In this document: positions 17,492 to 25,299 of the stretch, one piece after another | How the letters are laid out: each line of letters starts with the position of its first letter | How positions within the stretch are numbered: the stretch's first letter is position 1 | Origin: Pseudonocardia hierapolitana | GTDB taxonomy: Bacteria > Actinomycetota > Actinomycetes > Mycobacteriales > Pseudonocardiaceae | NCBI RefSeq assembly: GCF_007994075.1 | Contig: NZ_VIWU01000001.1 | Location: 8,556,001-8,620,000 of the forward strand | Direction: 5' to 3' | DNA length: 64,000 bases | Made by a program: the position numbers and the translations under genes | Notes under the pieces: generated by a model | The model's database searches: none | What the model was told of the DNA's origin: nothing | What the model saw: the letters and a program-made list of their open reading frames with translations, nothing else

Positions 17492-18075
17492 CCCCCGGCC
17501 CACCTACCCATGCCCGCGTGCCTGCTCGGCCCGGCATCCCGGAGACCTGCCCGCCCGGCGAGGGCATGTTCTGTTCTTGGTCAATGCTCGTGGCGCCCTG
17601 GTTTCGCGGTGCCGCTGCCGGGTCCGCCCTTCCTGCCGGGCGCGCGGCGACGGGGACCGGCCGCCAGGCCGCACGCCCCGGCGCCGCTGGCGCCCGGCAT
17701 CGAACACAGCCCCGGCAGCGGCGCCGCAGGCGCCGCCTTGAACAAGGAAGGAAAGTCTGAACACGAGGGCCGGTTCAGGGGTGTCGTACTCCACTTGATC
17801 CGTGACAGATCGGCTCCACTTGATGAGTGACACCCTGGATGAGTGACACCCTGGCCGGCGCAGCGATCACTGTCCGTGTCGGACGGCGGTGGGCAGGCTC
17901 GTCTACGATCGGCTCAGGACTGTCGCTCATGCCGATGAGCGTGCATTCGGGCGGCGCGGCAGAGGAAGCGGGATTCCTCTCTGATGCCCCGGGGACGGCC
18001 TCCACTGACGGGTGCAGGTGAGCGTCAAGTCCGTCCGGGCGAGATGGCCGCGCAGCTACCTTCGGACACGGTCAT
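17492..18075. other. No supported gene; IS21-like end inside
   Basis: Frames on both strands are open because of GC bias, but none shows a domain, a ribosome binding site or balanced composition. The stretch contains an IS21-like terminal repeat region near 17782-17853. Confidence 0.4.
17782..17853. mobile_element. Possible IS21-family end with tandem 16-bp repeat
   Basis: Two CCACTTGAT motifs 26 bases apart, followed by GATGAGTGACACCCTG repeated exactly in tandem (17822-17837 and 17838-17853). IS21-family ends commonly carry several internal repeats near a TGTCACTCAT-like terminus, so this looks like a leftover end. No istA/istB gene is nearby. The assignment rests on pattern memory only. 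Confidence 0.3.
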
Positions 18076-19278
18076 CTAGCGCAGCGCTTTGAACGCCGCC
18101 CGGATCTCGGTCGCGAACAGCTCGGGCTCTTCCCAGGCGGCGAAGTGGCCGCCCCTATCGACCTCGTTGAAGTAGGTGAGGTTGGGGTAGCTCCTTTCGG
18201 CCCAGCTGCGCGAAGTACGCCAGATCTCACCAGGGAAGGTGGTGAAGCCGACCGGAACCGAGACCTCAGGAGGAGCCTGGCCGGACGCCTGGGCTGCGGC
18301 CACGAACCGTCCGAACTCCCAGTACCACCGGGCGGCCGAGGCCCCGGTGCCCGTCAGCCAGTACAGCGTGATGTTGTCGACGATGTTCTCCCGGGTGAGA
18401 TTGCCGACGGGCTCGCCGTCGACGAACGCGCGGGATATCTTGTAGTAGCTGTCCGTGTCGTGGTCGAGCATCCAGGCCGCCAGGGCGACGGGCGAATCCA
18501 GCAGGGAGTAGCCGATCGTCTGCGGCCGATTGGTCATCTCCAGGAAGTAGGCGAAGCCGGTGGCCTGGAACTCGGCGAGCGCAGCCGCAGCCGCGCGTTC
18601 TTGCTCGGACTCCTCCGGCGGGGGGTCGGCCAGCACCGTCACGAGAAAGTTCGTGTGGATGCCTACCAGCCCCTCGGGTGCCTGGCGGGCCATCACATCA
18701 GTGACGATGGCGCCCAGATCGCCGCCCTGGGCGACGTAGCGGGTGTAGCCGAGGCGGTTCATCAGCTCCGCCCAGGCGAGCGCGGTGCGGCCGGCCTCCC
18801 AGCCGAGCTCGGCGGGCTCGCTGGAGAAGCCGTAGCCGGGCAGGGACGGCAGCACGAGGTCGAAGGCGTCCTCGGCACGTCCGCCGTGCGCGGTCGGGTC
18901 GGTGAGCGGGCCGACGGTCTCGAGCAGCTCGATGACCGAGCCGGGCCAGCCGTGGGTCATGATCAGCGGCAGCGCGTTCTCGTGCCGCGACTTGACGTGG
19001 ATGAAGTGGATGTCGACCCCGTCGATCTCGGTCATGAACTGCGGCAGCGCGTTCAGTCTCGCCTCGGCCGTGCGCCAGTCGTACTCGCTCGTCCAGTAGC
19101 GGGCGAGCGCCTGCAGCGTCGCCAGCTGCACACCCTGGGAGCGGTCTGCGACGAGCTCCCTGGAGGGCCAGCGGGTCGCGGCGATCCGGCGACGCAGGTC
19201 GGCCAGTGCCTCCTCCGGGACCTCCACGTGGAACGGGCGGATACCGGGGGCGCCAGACTCTTCGGGCGTGGAAGACAT
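18076..19278 (-). CDS. Epoxide hydrolase (EphA/EPHX1 type, 400 aa)
   Basis: An alpha/beta-fold epoxide hydrolase with the N-terminal cap region typical of the microsomal type (LADLRRRIAATRWPSRELV). The oxyanion motif HGWPGS lies at about 108, the nucleophilic Asp in AQGGDLGAIVTD near 184, and the catalytic His in RGGHFAAWEEP close to the end. Tyrosines in the lid (FAYFLEM, YWLTGTG) would activate the epoxide. It hydrolyses epoxides to diols. I chose the ATG at 19278, which has GGAGG just upstream; an ATG at 19293 overlaps that ribosome binding site. Confidence 0.9.
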   Translation of the reverse strand: MSSTPEESGAPGIRPFHVEVPEEALADLRRRIAATRWPSRELVADRSQGVQLATLQALARYWTSEYDWRTAEARLNALPQFMTEIDGVDIHFIHVKSRHENALPLIMTHGWPGSVIELLETVGPLTDPTAHGGRAEDAFDLVLPSLPGYGFSSEPAELGWEAGRTALAWAELMNRLGYTRYVAQGGDLGAIVTDVMARQAPEGLVGIHTNFLVTVLADPPPEESEQERAAAAALAEFQATGFAYFLEMTNRPQTIGYSLLDSPVALAAWMLDHDTDSYYKISRAFVDGEPVGNLTRENIVDNITLYWLTGTGASAARWYWEFGRFVAAAQASGQAPPEVSVPVGFTTFPGEIWRTSRSWAERSYPNLTYFNEVDRGGHFAAWEEPELFATEIRAAFKALR

Positions 19279-19437
19279 GCGGGCCTCCTCCATTGGCGAG
19301 GCACCAGCCTGACCGTGTCATCGACGCCGTGGAAGCCTCTGGTGCTTGCAAGTTCGCTCCCTTTGCCACCCGCTCTTGCCGCGGTGCGCGCGGGACCGGG
19401 CGGTGACCGGCTCAGTCGGCGCAGGGGTCCTTCGTGA

Positions 19438-19486
19438 CAAACGGCCTGGCCGGACGCTCTTCGCGAGCCTCTGACCAGGCCGTTTG
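19438..19486. terminator. Hairpin next to the tRNA-Val scar
   Basis: CAAACGGCCTGG and CCAGGCCGTTTG form a perfect 12-bp stem around a 25-base loop. It lies just beyond the 3' end of the tRNA-Val fragment at 19493, as a tRNA terminator would. Terminators also follow the tRNA copies at 16045 and 52465. Confidence 0.6.
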
Positions 19487-19492
19487 CCGGTG

Positions 19493-19535
19493 TGGGCGAT
19501 ACTGGGATCGAACCAGTGACCTCTTCGGTGTGAAC
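19493..19535 (-). repeat. tRNA-Val(CAC) 3'-half, exact 43-bp direct repeat (putative attL)
   Basis: These 43 bases are identical to 52465-52507, the 3' part of the intact tRNA-Val(CAC), in the same orientation, and diverge abruptly after the anticodon-loop sequence. Tyrosine integrases use this part of tRNAs as attB core. With a truncated integrase near the other copy, the two repeats delimit a 33-kb island. Confidence 0.72.
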
Positions 19536-19943
19536 TATGCCAAGCACAGTGCGCTGACCTGCGGGAACTTGACTCCTGCAGGTCAGCGCACGTCCGTTGA
19601 GAGCCGATGAGGTCAGTTTGCGCTCGTTGACAGCAAGGCCCTGCTCCCCCGCTGCTCCCCGCCGTGCTCCCGCTCGCGATGCCGCGACACGACAGCCTTG
19701 ATCATCAAGCCAGGACGGCGATGTCTTCGCGAGGCTCGCTCGCGCGATTGCCTACAGCAGCGGTGACGATGATGCTGCCAGCCGCACCCACCGATCGAAG
19801 CGATTTGACGGACTGAGGGCCCACGCGTCAGCCGTCAAACACCACGCAGCGGACTTGACCCCGGCCGGGCTGAGGTCGCCGTTACCGGAGATCGTCCATG
19901 ACGACCCGCGGTCAAGTCCGCCGGCGTGGTGTTTGACGGGTGG
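19536..19943. other. Gene-free; hairpin and large palindrome
   Basis: No gene is supported. The stretch holds a perfect 14-bp stem hairpin (19549-19591) and a long imperfect palindrome (19821-19949) that ends exactly where the IS256-family element begins. Confidence 0.5.
19549..19591. repeat. Perfect inverted repeat, 14-bp arms
   Basis: GTGCGCTGACCTGC and GCAGGTCAGCGCAC are perfect inverted repeats around 15 bases, 14 bases inside the presumed attachment site. It could be a terminator or a binding site for an excisionase/integrase. No T-run follows. Confidence 0.5.
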
Positions 19944-19949
19944 CGCGTG
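19821..19949. repeat. Long palindromic repeat abutting IS256-type element
   Basis: Two arms of about 40 bases, separated by about 50, match when inverted; CGTCAAACACCACGC and GCGGACTTGACC are exact in both. The right arm runs into the IS256-type terminal repeat at 19944. It may be a MITE, or a hairpin target favoured by the insertion. Confidence 0.5.
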
Positions 19950-21271
19950 ATCTTCTGGTTGGTCAGGCGCTGAGCGCCGGGATGGTGTCGGTGGTGGTCA
20001 CCTCCTCGCCGTTGGTGGTGGTGTCGGGGACGGCGGTGAGGCGGGCGCGGGCCAGGACGTCGAGGCCGAGGTAGCGGCGGCCTTCGGCCCATTCGTCGTG
20101 TTGCTCGGCCAGCACGGCGCCGACGAGGCGGATCAGGGCGTCGCGGTCGGGGAAGATGCCGACCACGTCGGTGCGGCGGCGGATCTCCCGGTTCAGCCGC
20201 TCCGAGGGGTTGTTCGACCAGATCTGGCGCCAGACCTCCTTCGGGAACCCGGTGAAGGCCAACACGTCGGCGCGGGCGGTGTCGAGGTGTTCGGCCACCT
20301 TGGGGAGCTTGTCGGCCACCGCGTCCAACACGCGGTCGAACTGGGCGTGCACCGAGGTGGCGTCGGGCTGGTCATAGACCGAGTGCAGCAACGCCCGCAC
20401 CCACGGCCAGGACGCCTTCGGGGTCGCCGCCATCAGGTTCGCCGCGTAGTGCGTCCGGCACCGTTGCCAGGACGCGCCGGGCAGGGTGGCGCCGATGGCC
20501 TCGACCAGGCCCCGGTGCGCGTCGCTGGTGACGAGCCGGACCCCGGTCAGGCCGCGGGCGGTCAGATCGCGGAAGAACCCCAGCCAGCCGGCGCCGTCCT
20601 CGGCCGAGGTCACCTGCAGGCCGAGGATCTCCCGGTGCCCGTCGGCTTTGACGCCGGTGGCGAGCAGGGCGTGCACGTTGACCACCCGCCCACCCTCGCG
20701 GACTTTCAACACCAGGGCGTCGGCGGCGACGAAGGTGTAGGGGCCTTGGTCGAGCGGGCGGGTGCGGAAATCGGCGACGTGGGCGTCGAGCTCGGCGGCC
20801 ATGGTCGAGACCTGCGACTTGGACAGCCGGGTGATGCCCAACGATTCGACCAGCTTCTCCATTCGCCGTGTGCTGACACCGAGGAGGTAGCAGGTGGCAA
20901 CCACCGTGGTCAGGGCGCGTTCGGCGCGGCGGCGGCGCTCGAGCAGCCAGTCCGGGAAGTAGGACCCGGAGCGCAGCTTGGGGATCGCCACGTCCAGGGT
21001 GCCGGCGCGGGTGTCGAACTCGCGGTGCCGGTAGCCGTTGCGCACGTTGGTCCGCTCGGGGCTCGATTCGCCATAAGCAGCGCCGCAGACGGCGTCGGCC
21101 TCGGCGGACATCAGGGTGTTGATGAAGGTGGTCAACATCGAGCGCAGCAGGTCCGGCGAGGCGGAGGCCAGGTGCTCGTGCAGGAAACGGGCAGGGTCGA
21201 TACTGCTCGGTGCGGTCATCGCGTGAGGTCCTTCGAGAAGCACTGTGAGAGGTCTTCAAGAAGATCACGCG
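19944..21271 (-). mobile_element. IS256-family insertion sequence, 1328 bp
   Basis: The ends CGCGTGATCTTCTGG (19944-19958) and its inverted partner (21257-21271) match at 14 of 15 positions and enclose one transposase gene with short margins, the usual IS256 layout and size. I see no obvious 8-9-bp target duplication in the flanks, so it may be old, or rearranged at one end. Confidence 0.75.
19963..21219 (-). CDS. IS256-family transposase (418 aa)
   Basis: A full-length mutator-type DDE transposase. The N-terminus has SAEADAVCGAAYGESSPERT and VRNGYRHREFDTRAGTLDVA. Catalytic positions are visible as Asp in YTFVAADALVLK, Asp in LVTSDAHRGLVEAI and Glu in WSNNPSERLNREIRRRTDVVG (quoted in part in the family motif NPSERLNRE). 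No frameshift is apparent, so it may be active. The ATG at 21219 starts MTAPSS and follows a GGACCTC patch; a longer start at 21243 is possible. Confidence 0.9.
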   Translation of the reverse strand: MTAPSSIDPARFLHEHLASASPDLLRSMLTTFINTLMSAEADAVCGAAYGESSPERTNVRNGYRHREFDTRAGTLDVAIPKLRSGSYFPDWLLERRRRAERALTTVVATCYLLGVSTRRMEKLVESLGITRLSKSQVSTMAAELDAHVADFRTRPLDQGPYTFVAADALVLKVREGGRVVNVHALLATGVKADGHREILGLQVTSAEDGAGWLGFFRDLTARGLTGVRLVTSDAHRGLVEAIGATLPGASWQRCRTHYAANLMAATPKASWPWVRALLHSVYDQPDATSVHAQFDRVLDAVADKLPKVAEHLDTARADVLAFTGFPKEVWRQIWSNNPSERLNREIRRRTDVVGIFPDRDALIRLVGAVLAEQHDEWAEGRRYLGLDVLARARLTAVPDTTTNGEEVTTTDTIPALSA

Positions 21272-21446
21272 ATGGCCGCCCTACGTCCCGGCACACCCGT
21301 CACCGGGCCGGACGCACACCACCCTGGCGGACGCCACTCGACCCGCCCCGTCACCGTTGAGGAGTGACACCGCTCCACCCGCGACCGAGTGCATCGGCAG
21401 GGGTCGAGCCACCGGCGGCCGAGCCCGGGTGAGGACGGTGGATGTG

Positions 21447-22814
21447 ATGGCGGATCCGATCGAGCTTCCGGCGTCCGGCAACGAGGACGCGCTCGTCGAC
21501 GCGATCGCCGCCGCGACGGTCGGCGACGCGCCACTGCACCTCGGGCCCGGCGTCCACCTCACGAAGCGGGGCCGGAGGAACCTGATCCCGATCGGGGCGC
21601 ACGGCCTGAGCATCGCCGCGCAGCCCTCAGGGCAGGAGCCGGTCACCATCAGGAGACCGGACGACTCGATCGACCTCGGAGAGCCCGACTGGAACTTCGG
21701 ACTGTTCTTCGTCCCGGAACGGCCGACGCCTGACGAGGAGGCCCAGCTCACCTGGCGGCCCGGCTCCGACGCCGAGGGGCCCATCGAGTTCGACGTGATC
21801 ATCCGCGGCCGGATCACGATCGACGGCCTGCGGATCGACTGCAACATGGACAACCAGGGCCTCGCTCCGTCACCGCCGGCGCCGAACGTGGCGGAGCACT
21901 CGACCATGCTCGGCTTCCGCGGGAGGGCGTTCACCCTGAGCGGCCCCGGCGAGGTCCCTCGGCGGATCGCCTACGTCGGGTTCGAGTCCGTCGAGCTGAC
22001 CGACCTGGTCATCGAGAACGGCGGTTTCTCTGGTGACGTCTGGATCTCCCGTGGCGGCTTCTACCCCAACATCGTCGACTTCGTCGTGGATCGGATCACC
22101 TCCACGCCACGGGTCAACCAGAAGAGGGCCGCCCTCGACTTCTCCGGCCTCTGCCGCACCGTGACGATCACCCGCAGCCGCGTCGCCAGCATTGGCCTGG
22201 AGCACACGACCGCGATCACCTACGACCAGCTCCCCCGAGTGGAGCCGGACTTCGTCCCGTCGGCGTGGCGCATCGTCGATGTCGCGACGGACGGCGTCGA
22301 CATGGGAGCCAGCGGCTTCGTCTACGAGATCGAGGCCACCCACCTGACCACTCGCCGGTTCTACTACGTCGACCGCGCAAGCGGCACCGTTTCCGACTCC
22401 AGCCTCGTCGTCGACACGCGTCGCCGGATGAACCGGCTACCCGGGTTCGAGTTCCACCGAGTGCTCTGGACGCTCCCGCCGGACGCAGGCGGCCACGTGA
22501 AGGGACTTCGACCGACGTCGTTGCTGGGTCAGCCCTGCCGGGTGGCGTTCGTCGACAACACCTTCAGGGCCCCGGGAGCCACGACCGGCGAGATCCTCGA
22601 CAGCGAGCACTCCGCGAGACCCGACAACTCCGTCGACGTGACCGCGCTCGGGTGCACCTACCCGGACGACTTCGGCACCGACCCGGCCCGCCCGATCGCC
22701 CGCGTGAACGAGCGCGGGACCTGGCGCTTCGCCCAGGCCGACCTCGGCACGCTCGACCCGGACGTGGCACTGCCGAAGCACCCGGAGCCGGACGTCCACC
22801 GGCTGATCGTCTGA
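21447..22814 (+). CDS. Hypothetical beta-helix-like protein (455 aa)
   Basis: I do not recognise a named family. The sequence alternates short beta-strand-like segments with turns: IEFDVIIRGRITIDGLRID, IAYVGFESVELTDLVIENG, NIVDFVVDRITSTPR, RTVTITRSRVASIG, VFVDNTF-like repeats. This pattern fits a right-handed parallel beta-helix (pectin-lyase-like) protein. There is no signal peptide, so it may be cytoplasmic. The ATG at 21447 (MADPIELPASGNEDALVDAI) begins where the repetitive fold would start; a GTG at 21429 is possible. A NosD-like beta-helix lipoprotein lies 7 kb away. Confidence 0.6.
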   Translation: MADPIELPASGNEDALVDAIAAATVGDAPLHLGPGVHLTKRGRRNLIPIGAHGLSIAAQPSGQEPVTIRRPDDSIDLGEPDWNFGLFFVPERPTPDEEAQLTWRPGSDAEGPIEFDVIIRGRITIDGLRIDCNMDNQGLAPSPPAPNVAEHSTMLGFRGRAFTLSGPGEVPRRIAYVGFESVELTDLVIENGGFSGDVWISRGGFYPNIVDFVVDRITSTPRVNQKRAALDFSGLCRTVTITRSRVASIGLEHTTAITYDQLPRVEPDFVPSAWRIVDVATDGVDMGASGFVYEIEATHLTTRRFYYVDRASGTVSDSSLVVDTRRRMNRLPGFEFHRVLWTLPPDAGGHVKGLRPTSLLGQPCRVAFVDNTFRAPGATTGEILDSEHSARPDNSVDVTALGCTYPDDFGTDPARPIARVNERGTWRFAQADLGTLDPDVALPKHPEPDVHRLIV

Positions 22815-23353
22815 CTCGACCGGCCCGCCCCGCGGCGAGCATCCACCCGGATGGCGCGGGTCCCCACGCCGACTCGCGAGGCTCAGGCCACCGCTCCTCG
22901 GCAGCACAACGACCTTCGCGTCGAGGGATGCGGGAGCGCGGCGAGTCGTCCAGGCCAAATTTCGGCCATGCCAACCGTGGTGCAGCCGTAGCCGACCAGG
23001 TGGTAGCCGAGCTTCTCCAGGCCTGGGTAGCAACCGTGTTCGTCCATCTCGGCGAGTCGCACTCTCCCGTCTCCGCGCTCGGCGAGCAGCCTGGCCAGGC
23101 GGTCCCAGTCACGCGGCTACATGCGCAGACCCGGTCTGATGAATGGTTGCCCTCGACCCGGACTCCTGACCTTCCCAGGCCGTCGACGGCCTCCCTCGAC
23201 CCGCCCAGTCGTCGGGCGCCGCCGTCCTCGTGCACGAACTGCGAGGCAGCGGTTCTGTGAGCACCAGCGGGCAGGACGCCACGTCTTGATCTTAGCTGTC
23301 TCGCAACATGTGCGGTCCGACGCCGCCGGCTGGAAGCGCAAGCACGTCGAGTA
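22815..23353. other. No intact gene; small aconitase-like fragment
   Basis: No complete gene. A minus-strand piece at 22976-23047 resembles aconitase and is listed separately. The rest shows no recognisable domain on either strand. Confidence 0.4.
22976..23047 (-). pseudogene. Aconitase-like fragment
   Basis: The minus strand encodes YPGLEKLGYHLVGYGCTT. The LEKLGFHLVGYGCTTC block is a signature of aconitate hydratase, where the Cys binds the iron-sulphur cluster. Here the expected C-I-G-N after CTT is missing and the reading continues as VGMAEI. Only about 20 codons remain. Confidence 0.45.
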
Positions 23354-23731
23354 GAGAAAGGGACCGCACTCACCAGCGACGATCAGGACGAGCGCGACGA
23401 GGCCCGGGAAGCCGTAGTCGCAGACTGGAACCGTGTCTGCTTAGCGACCGATTCGTCGCGCCTGCGCGCGGCCGCGGAAGGTCTCATGATAGTTGTCGAT
23501 CACCTTCGTGAGGAACTCAATGAGAAGGGGCAGGTCCCCATCATGGCGCTCGAGGATTTGCAGAAAGACTGGGATGAACACCGCCAAGCTACTTCAAAGA
23601 GGCGAGAGCCGACCTCCGACTACCACCTTGACCGGGGACGAGCGACTGGCCGACGGGCTGGACCTCACAGCGAGTATGCAATCGCCGAGTCTGGGCTCGC
23701 CACCGTCGGTGAGCAGACACCGAGGGCTTGA
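23354..23731 (+). CDS. Hypothetical charged helical protein, 5' end uncertain
   Basis: The frame encodes a hydrophilic, acidic, probably helical protein (DDQDERDEAREAVVADWNRV, LRAAAEGLMIVVDHLREEL, IMALEDLQKDWDEHRQ) ending at 23731. Local base composition is lower in GC than its surroundings. The first in-frame ATG is at 23486, but coding-like sequence extends about 130 bases upstream without a clear ATG or GTG, so the start was either lost or is unusual. I do not recognise a family. Confidence 0.4.
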   Translation, partial: EKGTALTSDDQDERDEAREAVVADWNRVCLATDSSRLRAAAEGLMIVVDHLREELNEKGQVPIMALEDLQKDWDEHRQATSKRREPTSDYHLDRGRATGRRAGPHSEYAIAESGLATVGEQTPRA

Positions 23732-23837
23732 CGTCGCAGTGAACAGCGATCGCATGACCAGCAGGCGAGTTCTCCCCGCCCCATTGAGGCGCCCAAACGC
23801 GGACGCCAACAGCGGCACTGGCGATGACGAGGCGGAA

Positions 23838-24170
23838 TCAGGCCGAGTCGCGGTCGCGGTGGAGGGTTCGCCGACCCAGTCGACCCAGGTCCACCCCGCC
23901 ATCGCTGAGGATGCGGTGCGCCTTCACCAACTTGTAGACGAACAGCACCACCGCGGTGGTAACGCCGGCGTCGTCCACCAGCCCGAGCGGACCGAGGACC
24001 GCCTCCGGAACGACGTCGATGGGCAAGACGAGGTAGACCGCCGCGGCGCCCATGGCTATCAGGCCACGCGGCGGGATGCGGTAGCGCCACATCACGTACC
24101 CGAGCACCATGACGACGAGCAACCCGAGTACACCGACGATCAGCAGGGTGGTGCGCAGCCAGTCGGGCAT
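23838..24170 (-). CDS. DUF1232 (YkvA-type) membrane protein (110 aa)
   Basis: A small membrane protein. An N-terminal hydrophobic helix (TLLIVGVLGLLVVMVLGYVM) is followed by the DUF1232 signature AAVYLVLPIDVVPEAVLGPL then GLVDDAGV, matching the family pattern YxxxPIDxxPD...G..DD. The function of the domain is unknown. The ATG at 24170 gives a normal length; a longer frame to 24386 adds low-complexity sequence. Confidence 0.8.
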   Translation of the reverse strand: MPDWLRTTLLIVGVLGLLVVMVLGYVMWRYRIPPRGLIAMGAAAVYLVLPIDVVPEAVLGPLGLVDDAGVTTAVVLFVYKLVKAHRILSDGGVDLGRLGRRTLHRDRDSA

Positions 24171-24427
24171 GGCTCCAGTCTGCCGGGTCCTGGGGCACTC
24201 CGCCGGATGCCGGGAACGGTTCCCCGCAAGGCAAGCGAGCCGCTCACCTTGCTCCGCCGGGGCCCAGCCCGGTCGGCCTGCCGTCCGATCCGAGGCGCAC
24301 CCATTGACTGCCGACCGGCGTTCCATTCCGCCGACGCTTGCAACTTGACCTGACGTCAAGTCCGCTCGAATCTGACGAATCGGCAAGAGGTCAACAGATC
24401 GAAGATCGAAAAGAGGGGAGCCGAGCC

Positions 24428-24861
24428 CTACGTGAAGGCAGGCAGCGCGGCGAGCACCGAGAGGATCCCGAGTTGGTGCCGTTCGGTGACGAGCCGGCCG
24501 CCGTCCCAGGTCAGTAAGACCGAGTCACCGATGCGGATCCGCTTGTAGGACGGAGCCTGTGGGCCAGCGGGGTGTGCACCGGGGTGGTTTGAGTCGCGCG
24601 CCAGACCAGGCCGATGACGCTGGTGCCGCCGTGGGCCAGCACGTCGGCGATCTCGGCATCGACGTCGGGGAAGACGGCCCGCAGCCGGCGCCAGTCGGCC
24701 ACCACGGCGTCGATGCCGTCGACCCGTCGGCCGGAGGTGGCCTCCTCGTAGCGGTACGCGGGCGCGGCCAGCGCCCGGCAGGCGGGCCAGTCGGCGCGGT
24801 TCCAGGCCTCGACGAGGGTGCGAGCGAGTGCCGTCACCCCGGTTGCGCGGGCGGCGGTCAC
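24428..24861 (-). pseudogene. SnoaL-like ester-cyclase family protein with a frameshift
   Basis: The first 95 codons from the GTG at 24861 encode an NTF2/SnoaL-like fold (TALARTLVEAWNRADWPACR, APAYRYEEATSG, VADWRRLRAVFPDVDAEIAD). Near 24560 the frame must shift to continue as YKRIRIGDSVLLTWDGGRLV and TERHQLGILSVLAAL, the expected last strand and tail. The gene overlaps the cupin gene stop as GTGA. Either the sequence carries a 1-2 base error or the gene is dead. Confidence 0.6.
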
Positions 24862-25220
24862 CGCGCACCCGTGAGGTGCGCGAGGACCGGGGCGAGCTCG
24901 GAAGTGGGCGAGAAATCGACGTACTCGGAGTCCTCCAGCGCGATGGGAGCGTGGCCCGGCGCCCAGTAGAAGGCCTCGCCCGCCCGGTACAGCTCGGCGC
25001 CCTCGGCCGTGCGCAGCTCGACCAGCCCGGAGAGCAGGTAGCCCCAGTGCGGACACTGGCACAAGCCGCCCGGCAGGCCCGCGAGCGCGGGACCGAGATC
25101 GGTACCCTGCGGCAACCGCACGAACCCGACGGTCAGGTCACCGCCGATCTCGGAACCGGCCAGCCGGACCCCGTCACTGTCGATCACAGTGGGAGCAGAC
25201 TCCCGCGTCGTCGCCGTCAT
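24858..25220 (-). CDS. Cupin-domain protein (120 aa)
   Basis: A single-domain cupin: residues 50-100 read GGLCQCPHWGYLLSGLVELR followed by LYRAGEAFYWAPGHAP, with His and Glu in positions that could bind a metal. Such proteins are small enzymes or ligand binders. It lies 79 bases below the large AfsR-like regulator on the same strand, and its stop overlaps the start of the SnoaL-like gene, so the three probably form one transcript. The ligand is unknown. Confidence 0.75.
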   Translation of the reverse strand: MTATTRESAPTVIDSDGVRLAGSEIGGDLTVGFVRLPQGTDLGPALAGLPGGLCQCPHWGYLLSGLVELRTAEGAELYRAGEAFYWAPGHAPIALEDSEYVDFSPTSELAPVLAHLTGAR

Positions 25221-25299
25221 CGCGCACCCTCCTCGGTCAGTGTGCGCACAGCGTGGAACTCGGCGGTCTCGGCGCTCTCAACGCCGGCTCTCGCGGTGG

